The notes under the pieces: generated by a model
What the model was told of the DNA's origin: nothing
Seen by the model: only the letters and a program-made list of their open reading frames with translations
Databases searched by the model: none
In this document: positions 20,181 through 31,494 of the stretch, in pieces
How positions within the stretch are numbered: position 1 is the stretch's first letter
Layout of the letters: each line of letters starts with the position of its first letter
Assembly (NCBI GenBank): GCA_002354805.1
Contig: DEMH01000005.1
Span: forward strand, 1 to 64,000
Origin: Gammaproteobacteria bacterium UBA2675
Lineage (GTDB): Bacteria; Pseudomonadota; Gammaproteobacteria; Pseudomonadales; Pseudohongiellaceae
Length of the DNA stretch: 64,000 nt
Direction of reading: 5' to 3'
Translations under genes and position numbers: made by a program

Positions 20181-23100
20181 ATGACTGATCAAGCCCAATA
20201 CCCCCACATGTTTGGCTTTCCGGAGAAGACCGGACTGTATGACCCGGCCAACGAGAAAGATTCCTGCGGCGTAGGCTTTGTTGCAGACATCAAAGGTCGC
20301 CCAAGTCACCAGATCATGCTGGACGCCTACCACCTCAACTCCCGCATGGATCACCGAGGTGGTTGCGGCTTTGAAGCCAACACCGGCGACGGCGCCGGCA
20401 TCCTGATGGCACTGCCACACACGTTCTTCGCCGAAGTTGCTCAGAACGAGCTCAACGTCACCCTGCCAGAAGCAGGCAAGTACGCCACCGGCAATATTTT
20501 CCTGCCCCAGAACGAGAAAGAGCGTGAGTTCTGCCGCGAGGCGATCAACAGGATCATCGCCGAAGAAGGCCAGAACCTGCTTGGCTGGCGTGAAGTTCCG
20601 ACTGATGCTGAAGGTGCTGACGTTGGTCCGGCCGCCCGAATGGCGCAGCCCTACATCGCCCAGCTGTTCATTGGCGCTTCCGATGGTCTCGATAAAGAGG
20701 CGTTCGAGCGCAAGCTGTACATCATTCGCAAGCGCTTTACGCACAAGCTGCGCGGCGACACGTCGCTGAGCCAGGCAAAAATGCTGTATGCCTGCAGCCT
20801 GTCGACCAAAGTTATTGTATATAAAGGTATGTTGACGCCCGGTCAGCTGTTCCCGTTCTACAAGGATCTGACCAACCCCGGCTTTGAAACACACCTGGCC
20901 ATGGTGCATTCACGTTTCAGCACCAACACCTTCCCGTCTTGGGACCGTGCCCAGCCGAATCGTTTCATGAGCCACAACGGCGAGATCAACACCCTGCGCG
21001 GCAACGTCAACCAGATGGTGGCACGTGAAGGCACGCTGCACACTGACCTGTTTGGCGACAAGCTGAAAGATCTGTTCCCTATCATCGACTCTGATGTCTC
21101 TGACTCCGGCTCCTTCGACTCGGTACTTGAGTTCATGCTGCTGTCCGGCCGTTCCCTGCAGGAAGCGGTGATGATGATGATCCCGGAAGCCTGGCAGTCA
21201 GACGTCAACATGCCGCAGGACAAGAAGGACTTCTACGAATTCCACAGCGCGCTGATGGAGCCCTGGGATGGCCCGGCCTCTATTGTATTCTCTGATGGCC
21301 ACTACATTGGTGCCGTACTCGACCGTAACGGCCTGCGTCCCAGCCGCTACTATGTCACTCACGACGACAAGGTCATCATGGCCTCGGAAGTGGGTGTGGT
21401 TCAGGTTGATCCGGCCAACGTCAAAGAAAAAGGCCGTCTGCAGCCAGGCCGTATGTTCCTGCTGGACTTTGAACAGGGTCGACTGATCCCTGACGAAGAG
21501 CTCAAGCACAGCATTGCCGCCAAGCGTCCCTATGGTGAGTGGCTGGCTAACCAGAGAATCACGCTGGAAATGCTGGCTGACGGCAATGAAGCCCACTCGC
21601 TGGATTCAGACAACGTGCTGCCGCGCATGCAGGCCTTCGGTTACACCACCGAGACCATGCAGTTCATGCTGCTGCCAATGATCACGGAAGCCCGTGACCC
21701 GCTTGGCTCCATGGGCAATGACTCGGCGCTGGCCTGTCTGTCTGACAAGCCGCGCATGATCTACGACTACTTCAAGCAGCTGTTTGCCCAGGTGACCAAC
21801 CCGGCAATCGACTCTATCCGTGAAGAAGTGGTGATGTCACTGGAATGCTTTATCGGTCCGGAAGGCAACCTGCTGGAAACCACCGAGCAGCACGCCCATC
21901 GACTGAGCCTGAAGCACCCGATTCTGTCGAACAAGCAGCTGCAGACCATTCGCCGCATGGACCACAACGGTCTGCGCAGCAAAGTGGTTGATATCACTTA
22001 CGACATCAATGCAGAAAATGGTTATCAGGCCGGTCTGGACCGCGTTTGCCAGGAAGCCAGCCAGGCCATCGCCGATGGTTTTGCCTTTGTTATCCTGTCT
22101 GACCGCAAGATCGGCAAGAATCGCGCTGCGATCAGCGCCCTGGTAGCCACCGGTGCCGTGCATCACCACCTGATTCGTACTCACGAGCGCACCAAGATCG
22201 GCCTGATCGTCGAGACTGGTGAAGCGCGTGAAGTACATCACCACTGTCTGCTGGTAGGTTATGGCGCCGACGCCATCAACCCCTACATGGCCTTTGAGGC
22301 GATCTGGCAGGCACAGCTGGACGGTCTGCTGGGCAAAGATTACCCGAACGAAAGCGACGTGGTTGCCGCCTACAAGAAAGCGGTTGCCAAGGGCATGCTC
22401 AAGGTTATGGCCAAGATGGGCATCTCCACACTGCAGTCCTACCGTGGCGCACAGATCTTCGAAGCCGTGGGTCTGGCTAAAGATGTGGTTGATCGCTGCT
22501 TTGTTGGCACTGCCAGCCGGGTCCAGGGCGTCAACTTCGAAACACTGGTTGAAGAAACCGAACGTCGTCACCGTCTGGGCTTCCCGGAAAAAGATGAGAA
22601 CCGCATTCCGGTACTCAACAACCCGGGCGACTTCCACTGGCGCAGCGGTGGCGAAAGCCACATGTGGGATCCGAGCGCGATCTTCAATCTGCAGAACGCG
22701 GCCCGCACCAACAGCCCGGATGCCTACAAGGTATTTGCCAAGTACACCAATGAGCAGACCACACGCGCCTGTACGCTCCGTGGCCTGCTGAAGTTCCGCA
22801 CCGACCAGAAAGCAATTTCGCTGGATGATGTGGAACCAGCCAAGGAAATCGTCAAGCGCTTTGCAACAGGCGCCATGAGCTTTGGCTCAATCTCTCAGGA
22901 GAGCCACGAGTCACTGGCGGTTGCCATGAACCGACTGGGCGGCAAGTCCAATACCGGTGAAGGCGGTGAAGATCCGATCCGTTTCAGCCCGATGGCCAAC
23001 GGTGACTCCAAGCGCTCCGCGATCAAGCAGGTCGCATCCGGCCGCTTTGGCGTGACCATCTGGTATCTGAGCAACTCCGACGAGATTCAGATCAAGATTT

Positions 23101-24755
23101 CCCAGGGTGCCAAGCCCGGTGAAGGCGGCGAGCTGCCCGGCGGCAAAGTGGACGAGCAGATCGCCCGTATTCGTCACTCGACGCCGGGTGTGGGCCTGAT
23201 TTCTCCGCCCCCGCACCACGACATTTACTCCATTGAGGACATGGCTCAGCTGATCCATGACCTTAAAAACGCTAACCGCCAGGCCCGTATCAGCGTCAAG
23301 CTGGTATCGGAAATCGGCGTCGGCACTATTGCTGCTGGTGTTACCAAGGCCAAGACTGACCACCTGGTCATCGCCGGCCATGATGGTGGCACCGGTGCCT
23401 CACCGCTGACCTCCATCAAGCATGCGGGTCTGCCGTGGGAGCTGGGTCTGGCAGAAACACACCAGACACTGGTAATGAACAATCTGCGTTCACGCGTTGC
23501 GCTGCAGACCGACGGTCAGCTCAAGACCGGCCGTGACGTCGCCATCGCTGCGCTGCTGGGTGCCGAAGAGTACGGTTTTGCAACCGCGCCGCTGGTCACG
23601 CTGGGCTGCATCATGATGCGTAAGTGTCACCTGAACACCTGTCCAGTGGGCATCGCGACTCAGGATCCTGAGCTGCGCAAGAAGTTCAAAGGCAAGCCAG
23701 AGCATGTAGTTAACTACCTGTTCATGGTGGCTGAAGAAATGCGCGAGATCATGGCCAGCCTGGGTATTCGCACCGTCAACGAAATGATCGGTCGCGTCGA
23801 CCTGCTGGAAAGCGATGTGGCTGTGGACCACTGGAAAGCTCGCGGCCTGGATCTGAGCAACATCCTGACGCCCGCCAAGGCAGTGTTCCCGAATACCGGT
23901 ACTTTCTGTTCCATGGAGCAGGATCACGGCCTGGACAAGGCACTGGATAACCAGCTGATCGAACTGGCCGCACCTGCGCTGGAAAAAGGCGAGAAGGTCA
24001 ACATTGAGCTGCCGGTCATCAACATCAACCGCGTAGTCGGCACCATGCTGTCCAACGAGGTGGCCAAGCGATTCGGCGAAGACCTGCTGCCGGAAGACAC
24101 CATCAACATCAAGTTGCATGGCTCCGCCGGTCAGAGTCTGGGAGCGTGGCTGGCCAAAGGCATCACCATCACTGTTGAGGGTGACGCCAATGACTTCGTC
24201 GGCAAGGGCCTGTCTGGTGGCAAGATCGTGATCTACCCACCGAAAGAGAGCACCTTCAAGCCGGAAGACAACATCATTGCCGGTAACGTCAATCTGTATG
24301 GCGCCACCGGTGGTGAAGCCTACTTCCGCGGTATCGTCGCTGAGCGGTTCGCCGTGCGTAACTCCGGCGCCAGCGCCGTCGTGGAAGGCATCGGTGATCA
24401 CGGCTGTGAATACATGACCGGTGGTCGTGTGGTCATTCTGGGCAAAACCGGCCGTAACTTTGGCGCCGGCATGAGTGGCGGTATCGCCTATGTCTGGGAT
24501 CAGGACAAAGACTTTGAGCGTCAGTGCAACATGGAGTCGTTTGAACTGGAACCAGTCCAGGACGCCACCGACATTGAAGAATTAAAAACACTGATCAGCA
24601 ATCACCTGCGTTACACCGGCTCGACGGTGGCGCAGCAGATTCTGGATAACTGGGACGCATCGCTGCAGCACTTTGTGAAAGTGATGCCGACCGACTATAA
24701 GCGTGTGCTGGCGGAAATGGCTGCCAAGTCACAGACCCAGGCAGTGGCTGTCTGA
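20181..24755 (+). CDS. gltB: glutamate synthase (NADPH) large subunit
   Basis: A 1524-residue GOGAT alpha subunit that, with GltD, makes two glutamates from glutamine and 2-oxoglutarate. It begins with a short propeptide before the catalytic Cys29 in EKDSCGVGFVADIKG, the class II glutamine amidotransferase nucleophile after processing. The FMN/2-oxoglutarate domain is seen at about residues 860-1200 (ATGAMSFGSISQESHE and AGHDGGTGASPLTSIKHAG). The 3Fe-4S cysteines are in CIMMRKCHLNTCPVGIA. The C-terminal GXGXG beta-helix domain starts near 1300. Length and motif order are normal. gltD follows after 32 bp. Confidence 0.97.
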   Translation: MTDQAQYPHMFGFPEKTGLYDPANEKDSCGVGFVADIKGRPSHQIMLDAYHLNSRMDHRGGCGFEANTGDGAGILMALPHTFFAEVAQNELNVTLPEAGKYATGNIFLPQNEKEREFCREAINRIIAEEGQNLLGWREVPTDAEGADVGPAARMAQPYIAQLFIGASDGLDKEAFERKLYIIRKRFTHKLRGDTSLSQAKMLYACSLSTKVIVYKGMLTPGQLFPFYKDLTNPGFETHLAMVHSRFSTNTFPSWDRAQPNRFMSHNGEINTLRGNVNQMVAREGTLHTDLFGDKLKDLFPIIDSDVSDSGSFDSVLEFMLLSGRSLQEAVMMMIPEAWQSDVNMPQDKKDFYEFHSALMEPWDGPASIVFSDGHYIGAVLDRNGLRPSRYYVTHDDKVIMASEVGVVQVDPANVKEKGRLQPGRMFLLDFEQGRLIPDEELKHSIAAKRPYGEWLANQRITLEMLADGNEAHSLDSDNVLPRMQAFGYTTETMQFMLLPMITEARDPLGSMGNDSALACLSDKPRMIYDYFKQLFAQVTNPAIDSIREEVVMSLECFIGPEGNLLETTEQHAHRLSLKHPILSNKQLQTIRRMDHNGLRSKVVDITYDINAENGYQAGLDRVCQEASQAIADGFAFVILSDRKIGKNRAAISALVATGAVHHHLIRTHERTKIGLIVETGEAREVHHHCLLVGYGADAINPYMAFEAIWQAQLDGLLGKDYPNESDVVAAYKKAVAKGMLKVMAKMGISTLQSYRGAQIFEAVGLAKDVVDRCFVGTASRVQGVNFETLVEETERRHRLGFPEKDENRIPVLNNPGDFHWRSGGESHMWDPSAIFNLQNAARTNSPDAYKVFAKYTNEQTTRACTLRGLLKFRTDQKAISLDDVEPAKEIVKRFATGAMSFGSISQESHESLAVAMNRLGGKSNTGEGGEDPIRFSPMANGDSKRSAIKQVASGRFGVTIWYLSNSDEIQIKISQGAKPGEGGELPGGKVDEQIARIRHSTPGVGLISPPPHHDIYSIEDMAQLIHDLKNANRQARISVKLVSEIGVGTIAAGVTKAKTDHLVIAGHDGGTGASPLTSIKHAGLPWELGLAETHQTLVMNNLRSRVALQTDGQLKTGRDVAIAALLGAEEYGFATAPLVTLGCIMMRKCHLNTCPVGIATQDPELRKKFKGKPEHVVNYLFMVAEEMREIMASLGIRTVNEMIGRVDLLESDVAVDHWKARGLDLSNILTPAKAVFPNTGTFCSMEQDHGLDKALDNQLIELAAPALEKGEKVNIELPVININRVVGTMLSNEVAKRFGEDLLPEDTINIKLHGSAGQSLGAWLAKGITITVEGDANDFVGKGLSGGKIVIYPPKESTFKPEDNIIAGNVNLYGATGGEAYFRGIVAERFAVRNSGASAVVEGIGDHGCEYMTGGRVVILGKTGRNFGAGMSGGIAYVWDQDKDFERQCNMESFELEPVQDATDIEELKTLISNHLRYTGSTVAQQILDNWDASLQHFVKVMPTDYKRVLAEMAAKSQTQAVAV

Positions 24756-24787
24756 TACGTACAAAATTGCAAAGATAAGGTTTTAAC

Positions 24788-26248
<1,461 letters not shown>

Positions 26249-26298
26249 GTTGTCTGACTGAAGACGTCATATCCGGCAGCTGTGGCTGCCACAGCAAA

Positions 26299-26330
26299 GG
26301 CTGTCATCCTCGCGGATGATGGCCTTTTTT
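26299..26330 (+). terminator. Rho-independent terminator after gltD
   Basis: GGCTGTCATCC and GGATGATGGCC form a stem with two mismatched pairs around TCGC, followed directly by six T bases. Confidence 0.8.
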
Positions 26331-26372
26331 GTGAGTGACATTTTTGCCACAAGCGTGTGCTAAACTCGACGA

Positions 26373-27329
26373 ATGAGCACACCGGTTCTGACGCTTGAAA
26401 ACGTCACTAAACGCTATGGCGACTTTACCGCCGTCGACCAGATAAACCTGAGCATACCGCAGGGCTCTGTCTATGGTTTTCTGGGACCTAATGGGGCCGG
26501 CAAAACCACCACTATCCGCATGATTCTCGACATCATCCGCCCGGATACCGGCCATATCGATGTGCTGGGCCACCGTTCGGCCATGGATGTGCGTCACCGC
26601 ATCGGTTACCTGCCCGAAGAAAAGGGCCTGTACAAAAAAATGAAGGTCTGGGCCATCATCAGCTACTTTGCCACGCTGAAGGGTATGTCGCGCAGTGCTG
26701 CCCGCCACAAGGCATTTGAGTTGCTGGAGCGCTATGGTCTGAAGGACTTTGCCGAATCCAGCATCGAGTCATTGTCCAAGGGCATGGGCCAGAAGGTGCA
26801 GGTATTGGCCTCCATTGCCCACGAACCCGAGCTGGTCATTCTGGATGAGCCGTTCTCCGGACTGGACCCGGTCAATCAGGAAGTGCTGGAGCAACTGATC
26901 AAGGACCTGTCGGCCAATGGTCAGACCGTGATTTTCTCCACGCACATCATGCAGCATGCCGAACGTCTGTGTCAGCGTCTGCTGCTGATTACCCAGGGCC
27001 GGAAGGTGTTTGATGGCACCGTCAGTGAGGCACATGCCATCATTCCACGCCGCGTTGTGCTGGAAACGCGGGGTGATATCCATTCGGTGCGCCAGCTGGA
27101 CGGTGTACTGTCGGTTCAGGAGCAGGCGCCTGAGGACGGCAGCGCCAGAGCCAATGGCATTCGGCAATGGGAGCTGTATGTAAAAGAACAGGCCGACTCG
27201 CAACAGATACTGCAGCACTGCTTTGAGAACGGTGTCTCACTCAGCCGCTTCGATTTCACTCAGGCCAGTCTGCATGATGTATTTGTGCATCTGGTTGGCA
27301 AGGAAGCCCGGGAGCATAATTTTAGATGA
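26373..27329 (+). CDS. ABC transporter ATP-binding protein (NatA-like)
   Basis: A 318-residue ATPase of an ABC-2 exporter. Walker A is LGPNGAGKTTTIR near residue 38. The Q loop lies in RIGYLPEEKGLYKKM, the signature in ESLSKGMGQKVQVLASIAHE, and Walker B is ELVILDEPFSGLDPVN. The H loop is FSTHIMQHAERLCQR. The C-terminal 90 residues form the extra domain seen in NatA-like proteins (DUF4162). The stop overlaps the ATG of the permease gene by four bases (ATGA), so the two form one transporter. The substrate is unknown; NatAB exports Na+ in Bacillus, but that role is not shown here. Confidence 0.9.
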   Translation: MSTPVLTLENVTKRYGDFTAVDQINLSIPQGSVYGFLGPNGAGKTTTIRMILDIIRPDTGHIDVLGHRSAMDVRHRIGYLPEEKGLYKKMKVWAIISYFATLKGMSRSAARHKAFELLERYGLKDFAESSIESLSKGMGQKVQVLASIAHEPELVILDEPFSGLDPVNQEVLEQLIKDLSANGQTVIFSTHIMQHAERLCQRLLLITQGRKVFDGTVSEAHAIIPRRVVLETRGDIHSVRQLDGVLSVQEQAPEDGSARANGIRQWELYVKEQADSQQILQHCFENGVSLSRFDFTQASLHDVFVHLVGKEAREHNFR

Positions 27330-28918
27330 GAGTGACGCTGCTGATCGCCTGGCGCGAGTTCATGGAAAATGTGAAAACCAAGGGCTTCTGGATTGGCGTC
27401 CTGCTGGTGCCAATTGTCTTTTTTCTGATCTTCCATATCTCAAGCCGCCTGGCCACCGCCACACCGACGCGCTATTTCATGCTGATTGACCAGTCTGGTG
27501 AGTACGGCGGCGCGGTTGCCACGGCCATCAGCCGCGAACACCAGCGCCAGGTCATGCAGGAGTTCATGCGTTACCTGCAGGCAAACCGCGTTGATATGGG
27601 CGGCGCACCGCCGCCGCAGGCGCCAGCCAACCAGCTCGATCAGCTGATGGATGATTTTGGCAATGACGAAGTGTCTGCGCTTGATGACTGGCTGAGCAAT
27701 GGTGGCCTGGATATGGCGCTGCAGATGGCCCGACCCTACCTGCGCGAAGATGCGCCCCCCTTCACACCGCCACGACGACAGTTCATTGCCATTGATCCGC
27801 CAGCCGATCTGGACACCAGTGCGCCTCCGCAGACCATTGTGGAATACATGCGACCCTATCTGAATGGCGAGCGACGCCTGCAGCACGACGGGACCGCCGT
27901 ACCTCTGTTTGCCTTGATACTGGTGCCAGCCAATGTCGCCGGTGATGTGGTGCGACCTGACTCACTGGAGCGCCTGATGCTGTCTGATGGCACGCCCACT
28001 GGCGTTCAGTACTGGGCCGCCAACCTGACAGATACGCGCCTTTCCAGTGCCATCCAGGGCAGTCTCAACAACACCATCCGCCAGCAGGAGTTTGCCGCGC
28101 AGGGCATTGATATCCAGGCGGTGCGTGACATCCAGAGAACCCGCCTGCCATTGAGCCGGCTGGATCCCGGCAAACAGCTGGGTGAGGCCGAGGTCAGCAT
28201 GGCCGACACCTTCCGGCAGTGGGCGCCGATGGGTTTTGTGTATCTGATCTTTATCTCCCTGATGCAGAGTGTGCAGTACCTGCTGAGTAACACCATTGAA
28301 GAAAAATCCAATCGCATTATCGAAGTACTGCTGGCTTCAGTGACACCGGGCGAGCTGATGATGGGCAAACTGCTCGGCATTGGCGCCACCGGCATTACGA
28401 CCATCCTGGCCTGGATTACCTCGTTTTTTGTGTTTTTGCAGCTGTACCAGACGGTTGAAACGGCCGCCATTGTGCAGATTCTGGACGTGTTGCTGAGCTC
28501 GGATCTGATTCCCTACTTTGTGTTCTATTATCTGTGTTGTTACGCGCTGTATGCGGGCATCTTCCTGGCCATCGGCAGTCTCTGTAATACGCTGAAGGAG
28601 GCCCAGAGCCTGATCATGCCACTGATCATGATTCTGATCGTGCCGGTGCTGACGATGAGCTTTATCGCCCAGGATCCCAATGGCACCATGGCCCGCGTCA
28701 TGTCCTGGATTCCGCTGTTCACGCCATTTACCATGATGAACCGTGCCGCCGCGCAGCCACCCATGGTGGATGTGGTGGGAACAACCATTGTGCTGGTGCT
28801 GACCACAATCGCTGTGTTGTGGCTGTCCGGGCGTATCTTCCGGCAGGGCATTCTGCGCACCGGTCAACCGCCGCGCATCGTTGAAGTGTGGCGCATGTTA
28901 CGACGACGCCGTGTATAA
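27326..28918 (+). CDS. ABC-2 type permease (NatB-like)
   Basis: A 530-residue membrane permease. One transmembrane helix at the N-terminus (GFWIGVLLVPIVFFLIFHI) is followed by a large periplasmic domain of about 260 residues, which includes a proline-rich stretch (MGGAPPPQAPANQ). Then come five or six transmembrane helices with the ABC-2 motif EEKSNRIIEVLLASVTPGELMMGKLLG. This layout matches the NatB/DUF3533-type ABC-2 family. It works with the ATPase encoded just upstream. The substrate is unknown. The gene after it, an AI-2E-type permease, is 32 bp away and may be co-transcribed. Confidence 0.88.
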   Translation: MRVTLLIAWREFMENVKTKGFWIGVLLVPIVFFLIFHISSRLATATPTRYFMLIDQSGEYGGAVATAISREHQRQVMQEFMRYLQANRVDMGGAPPPQAPANQLDQLMDDFGNDEVSALDDWLSNGGLDMALQMARPYLREDAPPFTPPRRQFIAIDPPADLDTSAPPQTIVEYMRPYLNGERRLQHDGTAVPLFALILVPANVAGDVVRPDSLERLMLSDGTPTGVQYWAANLTDTRLSSAIQGSLNNTIRQQEFAAQGIDIQAVRDIQRTRLPLSRLDPGKQLGEAEVSMADTFRQWAPMGFVYLIFISLMQSVQYLLSNTIEEKSNRIIEVLLASVTPGELMMGKLLGIGATGITTILAWITSFFVFLQLYQTVETAAIVQILDVLLSSDLIPYFVFYYLCCYALYAGIFLAIGSLCNTLKEAQSLIMPLIMILIVPVLTMSFIAQDPNGTMARVMSWIPLFTPFTMMNRAAAQPPMVDVVGTTIVLVLTTIAVLWLSGRIFRQGILRTGQPPRIVEVWRMLRRRRV

Positions 28919-28950
28919 AAGGCCTGCAGGCCAAGTGAGGACTCACCATT

Positions 28951-29991
28951 ATGCGTGAAACCATGGAGAATCGCGGCTTTCTGGTGGTGCTGGCGGGCAT
29001 CTCAGCGGCGTTTCTGTTGATCTTGCTGCCGTTCTGGAGCGCCATCTTCTGGGCCTGCGTCATGAGTCTGCTGTTTAATCCGCTGCAGCGTCGCATGGTC
29101 CGCATCTTTAAGGGACAGGAGTCTCTGGCAGCCCTGGTTACGCTGCTGCTGGGCATGGTGCTGGTCGTTATCCCGGTCATCGCCATCGTGTTTGCCTTCA
29201 TCAATGAGGGCGCCCAGCTTTACGAGTCCATCGAGAGCCGGGAAATCAATCCGTCGGAATTCATTAACCAGATCGGCACCGCCGTGCCCATCCTGCCCGA
29301 ACTATTACAACGCCTGGGCATCGATACCTCCAACCTGCGCAGCTATCTGTCCGAATCGGCCGTGGGTCTCAGTCGCATCATTTCACAGGAAGCGCTGGTG
29401 GTCGGCCGCAACACTGTTGCCTTCACACTCAATCTTGGCCTGATGCTGTATCTCACCTTCTTCCTGCTTCGCGATGGTGAACGTATTGTCACCTGGATGC
29501 GCAAAGCCTTACCTCTCGACGAAGATCGCCGCCAGGTGCTGTTCAGCAAGTTTGCAGAAGTTTCCCGCGCCACCGTAAAGGGTAACCTGGTGGTCGCTAT
29601 TGTGCAGGGTGGCTTGGGCGGTTTTATATTCTGGATGCTGGACCTGCAGGCGCCAGTACTTTGGGCGGTGGTCATGGCCTTTCTGTCACTGGTGCCCGCG
29701 GTGGGTGCCTCGCTGGTGTGGATACCGGTGGCAATATACATGTACGCCACCGGCGACTGGATGAAGGCCTCGATACTGGTTGCCTACGGTGCCGTTGTCA
29801 TCGGGCTGGCAGACAATGTGCTGCGCCCAATACTGGTTGGTCGCGATACCAAGTTGCCCGACTATATGGTGCTGTTCTCCACACTGGGTGGCATCGCACT
29901 GCTGGGCATTAACGGCTTTGTCATCGGCCCGCTGATTGCGGCGCTGTTTCTGAGCTTCTGGAGCATTTTCAGCAAGGAGTTTAACGGCTGA
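28951..29991 (+). CDS. AI-2E (PerM) family membrane transporter
   Basis: A 346-residue inner-membrane protein with about seven or eight hydrophobic helices. The pattern ILLPFWSAIFWACVMSLLFNP at the front and DNVLRPILVGRDTKLPDYMVLFSTLGGIALLGINGFVIGPLIAA at the back are family hallmarks (DNxLRP and GxxGxxGP). Members include E. coli TqsA/YdgG, linked to AI-2 export, and various ion or bicarbonate transporters; the substrate here is not predictable. GAGGACTCACC upstream provides a ribosome-binding site for ATG 28951. It lies in the same direction as the ABC pair. Confidence 0.88.
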   Translation: MRETMENRGFLVVLAGISAAFLLILLPFWSAIFWACVMSLLFNPLQRRMVRIFKGQESLAALVTLLLGMVLVVIPVIAIVFAFINEGAQLYESIESREINPSEFINQIGTAVPILPELLQRLGIDTSNLRSYLSESAVGLSRIISQEALVVGRNTVAFTLNLGLMLYLTFFLLRDGERIVTWMRKALPLDEDRRQVLFSKFAEVSRATVKGNLVVAIVQGGLGGFIFWMLDLQAPVLWAVVMAFLSLVPAVGASLVWIPVAIYMYATGDWMKASILVAYGAVVIGLADNVLRPILVGRDTKLPDYMVLFSTLGGIALLGINGFVIGPLIAALFLSFWSIFSKEFNG

Positions 29992-30059
29992 ATGCACTTG
30001 CCGTCCTGCTGCGCTAGAATAGCCGCTTGATTGACTTACAACCCCGGGGAACAGTCGCT

Positions 30060-30869
30060 TTGAACCAACGCCAGATCAGTTTTATTGGCGCCGGCAACAT
30101 GGCAAACAGCCTGATTCGAGGCCTGCTTGCCAAAGACGTGCCCGCGCAGAATATCGCCGCCACCGATATCGACAGTGACAAGCTGTCCCAGCTCGCCAGC
30201 GAGTGTGGCATTCGCACCGGTGACACCTCCTCTGTCGCCTCCGAGGCCGATGTCATTGTGCTGGCCGTCAAACCACAGGTGATGGCCAGTGTCTGCGAAG
30301 CGCTGCGTCCGCTTATTGGAAAAAAAGACTGCCTGATTATTTCCATTGCTGCCGGCATTCCGGTCAGCTCGCTGGCCAGTTGGCTGGGTGACAACAGGGC
30401 CATTGTCCGCTGCATGCCCAATACACCATCGCTGGTGGGCGAGGGCGCCACAGGCCTGTTTGCCAATGCCCGATGCAGCGAGCAGCATCAGCAACTGGCC
30501 GGCGACATCATGGCGGCCGTGGGTATTGCGTGCTGGCTGGATCAGGAACAGGACATCGACGCTGTCACGGCGCTGTCCGGCAGCGGCCCGGCCTACTTCT
30601 TTCTGATGATGGAAGCCATGGAAAAAGCCGGTACGGCCATGGGGCTGACTGCCGAAACGGCACGGCAGCTCGCCATTCAGACCGCCCTGGGGGCTGGTAA
30701 ACTGGCTGCAAACAGCGATGTCCCGCCGGATGAACTGCGCCGGCGCGTGACCTCGCCAGGTGGAACAACCGAACAGGCTCTACTGTCATTCCAGCGCGAC
30801 GGCTTTGAATCCATCGTTGAAACCGCCATGAAAGCGGCGCAGCAACGCGCTGCCGAACTGGCCAAATAA
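30060..30869 (+). CDS. proC: pyrroline-5-carboxylate reductase
   Basis: A 269-residue enzyme that reduces pyrroline-5-carboxylate to proline with NAD(P)H, the last step of proline synthesis. The Rossmann motif FIGAGNMANSLIRGLL starts at residue 7. VLAVKPQVM and IISIAAGIPVSSLASWLG follow, then the catalytic/substrate region AVTALSGSGPAYFFLMMEAM and TSPGGTTEQALLSF. A TTG at 30060 is the start; it gives exactly the E. coli ProC length, and GGGGA lies upstream. An in-frame TTG at 30027 is possible. This is the first gene of a run proC-yggT-metX-metW-rdgB-hemW, all on plus with small gaps. Confidence 0.95.
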   Translation: MNQRQISFIGAGNMANSLIRGLLAKDVPAQNIAATDIDSDKLSQLASECGIRTGDTSSVASEADVIVLAVKPQVMASVCEALRPLIGKKDCLIISIAAGIPVSSLASWLGDNRAIVRCMPNTPSLVGEGATGLFANARCSEQHQQLAGDIMAAVGIACWLDQEQDIDAVTALSGSGPAYFFLMMEAMEKAGTAMGLTAETARQLAIQTALGAGKLAANSDVPPDELRRRVTSPGGTTEQALLSFQRDGFESIVETAMKAAQQRAAELAK

Positions 30870-30910
30870 ACTTAAATTCAACAGACACGAAATAGCGGGA
30901 CAGGATAAAC

Positions 30911-31489
30911 ATGAACACTATCGGCGACATCGGAACCTTGCTTGTCAGTACGCTGGGCTCACTTTATCTGATGGCTATCCTGCTGCGATTCCTGCTGCAA
31001 TTGTCGCGCGCCGATTTCTATAACCCGATTACACAGATGATCGTACGTTTCACCGATCCGGGTGTGCAGGTTTTCCGTCGTTTTATCCCGGGAGTACGCG
31101 GCATCGACCTGTCATCGCTGGTATTGGCCATCGTATTTCAGTGTGCCGCCATGTACGCACTGATCTTTCTGGCCGGCCTGCAGTTCCCCAACTTTGGTCT
31201 GATACTGACCTGGGGTCTGGCAGGCATCCTCAGCTTCATTCTGAATATTTATTTCTGGGGCATGCTGATATCGATCATCGCCAGCTTCATCGCACCATTC
31301 AGCGGACACCCGGCACTGGTGCTGGTCCGACAGCTGACTGAACCGGTCATGGCACCGTTCCGGCGTCTGCTGCCGTCCATGGGTGGCCTGGATCTGTCAC
31401 CCATCTTTGTGTTCCTGGCCATCCAGATCATCCGTATTGTGCTGATCATCCCGGTCCAGGCCAATCCACGCTTCGTGCTCGGACTCTAA
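30911..31489 (+). CDS. yggT: YggT family integral membrane protein
   Basis: A 192-residue inner-membrane protein with two YggT domains. Each has a hydrophobic helix pair around a motif like LLRFLLQLSRADFYNPITQMIVRFTDP (first) and SFIAPFSGHPALVLVRQLTEPVMAPFRRLLP (second). The family is conserved next to proC across gammaproteobacteria; its role is not firmly known and has been connected to osmotic or cell-division functions in some bacteria. The length is normal. It lies 41 bp after proC and five bases before metX. Confidence 0.9.
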   Translation: MNTIGDIGTLLVSTLGSLYLMAILLRFLLQLSRADFYNPITQMIVRFTDPGVQVFRRFIPGVRGIDLSSLVLAIVFQCAAMYALIFLAGLQFPNFGLILTWGLAGILSFILNIYFWGMLISIIASFIAPFSGHPALVLVRQLTEPVMAPFRRLLPSMGGLDLSPIFVFLAIQIIRIVLIIPVQANPRFVLGL

Positions 31490-31494
31490 ACACA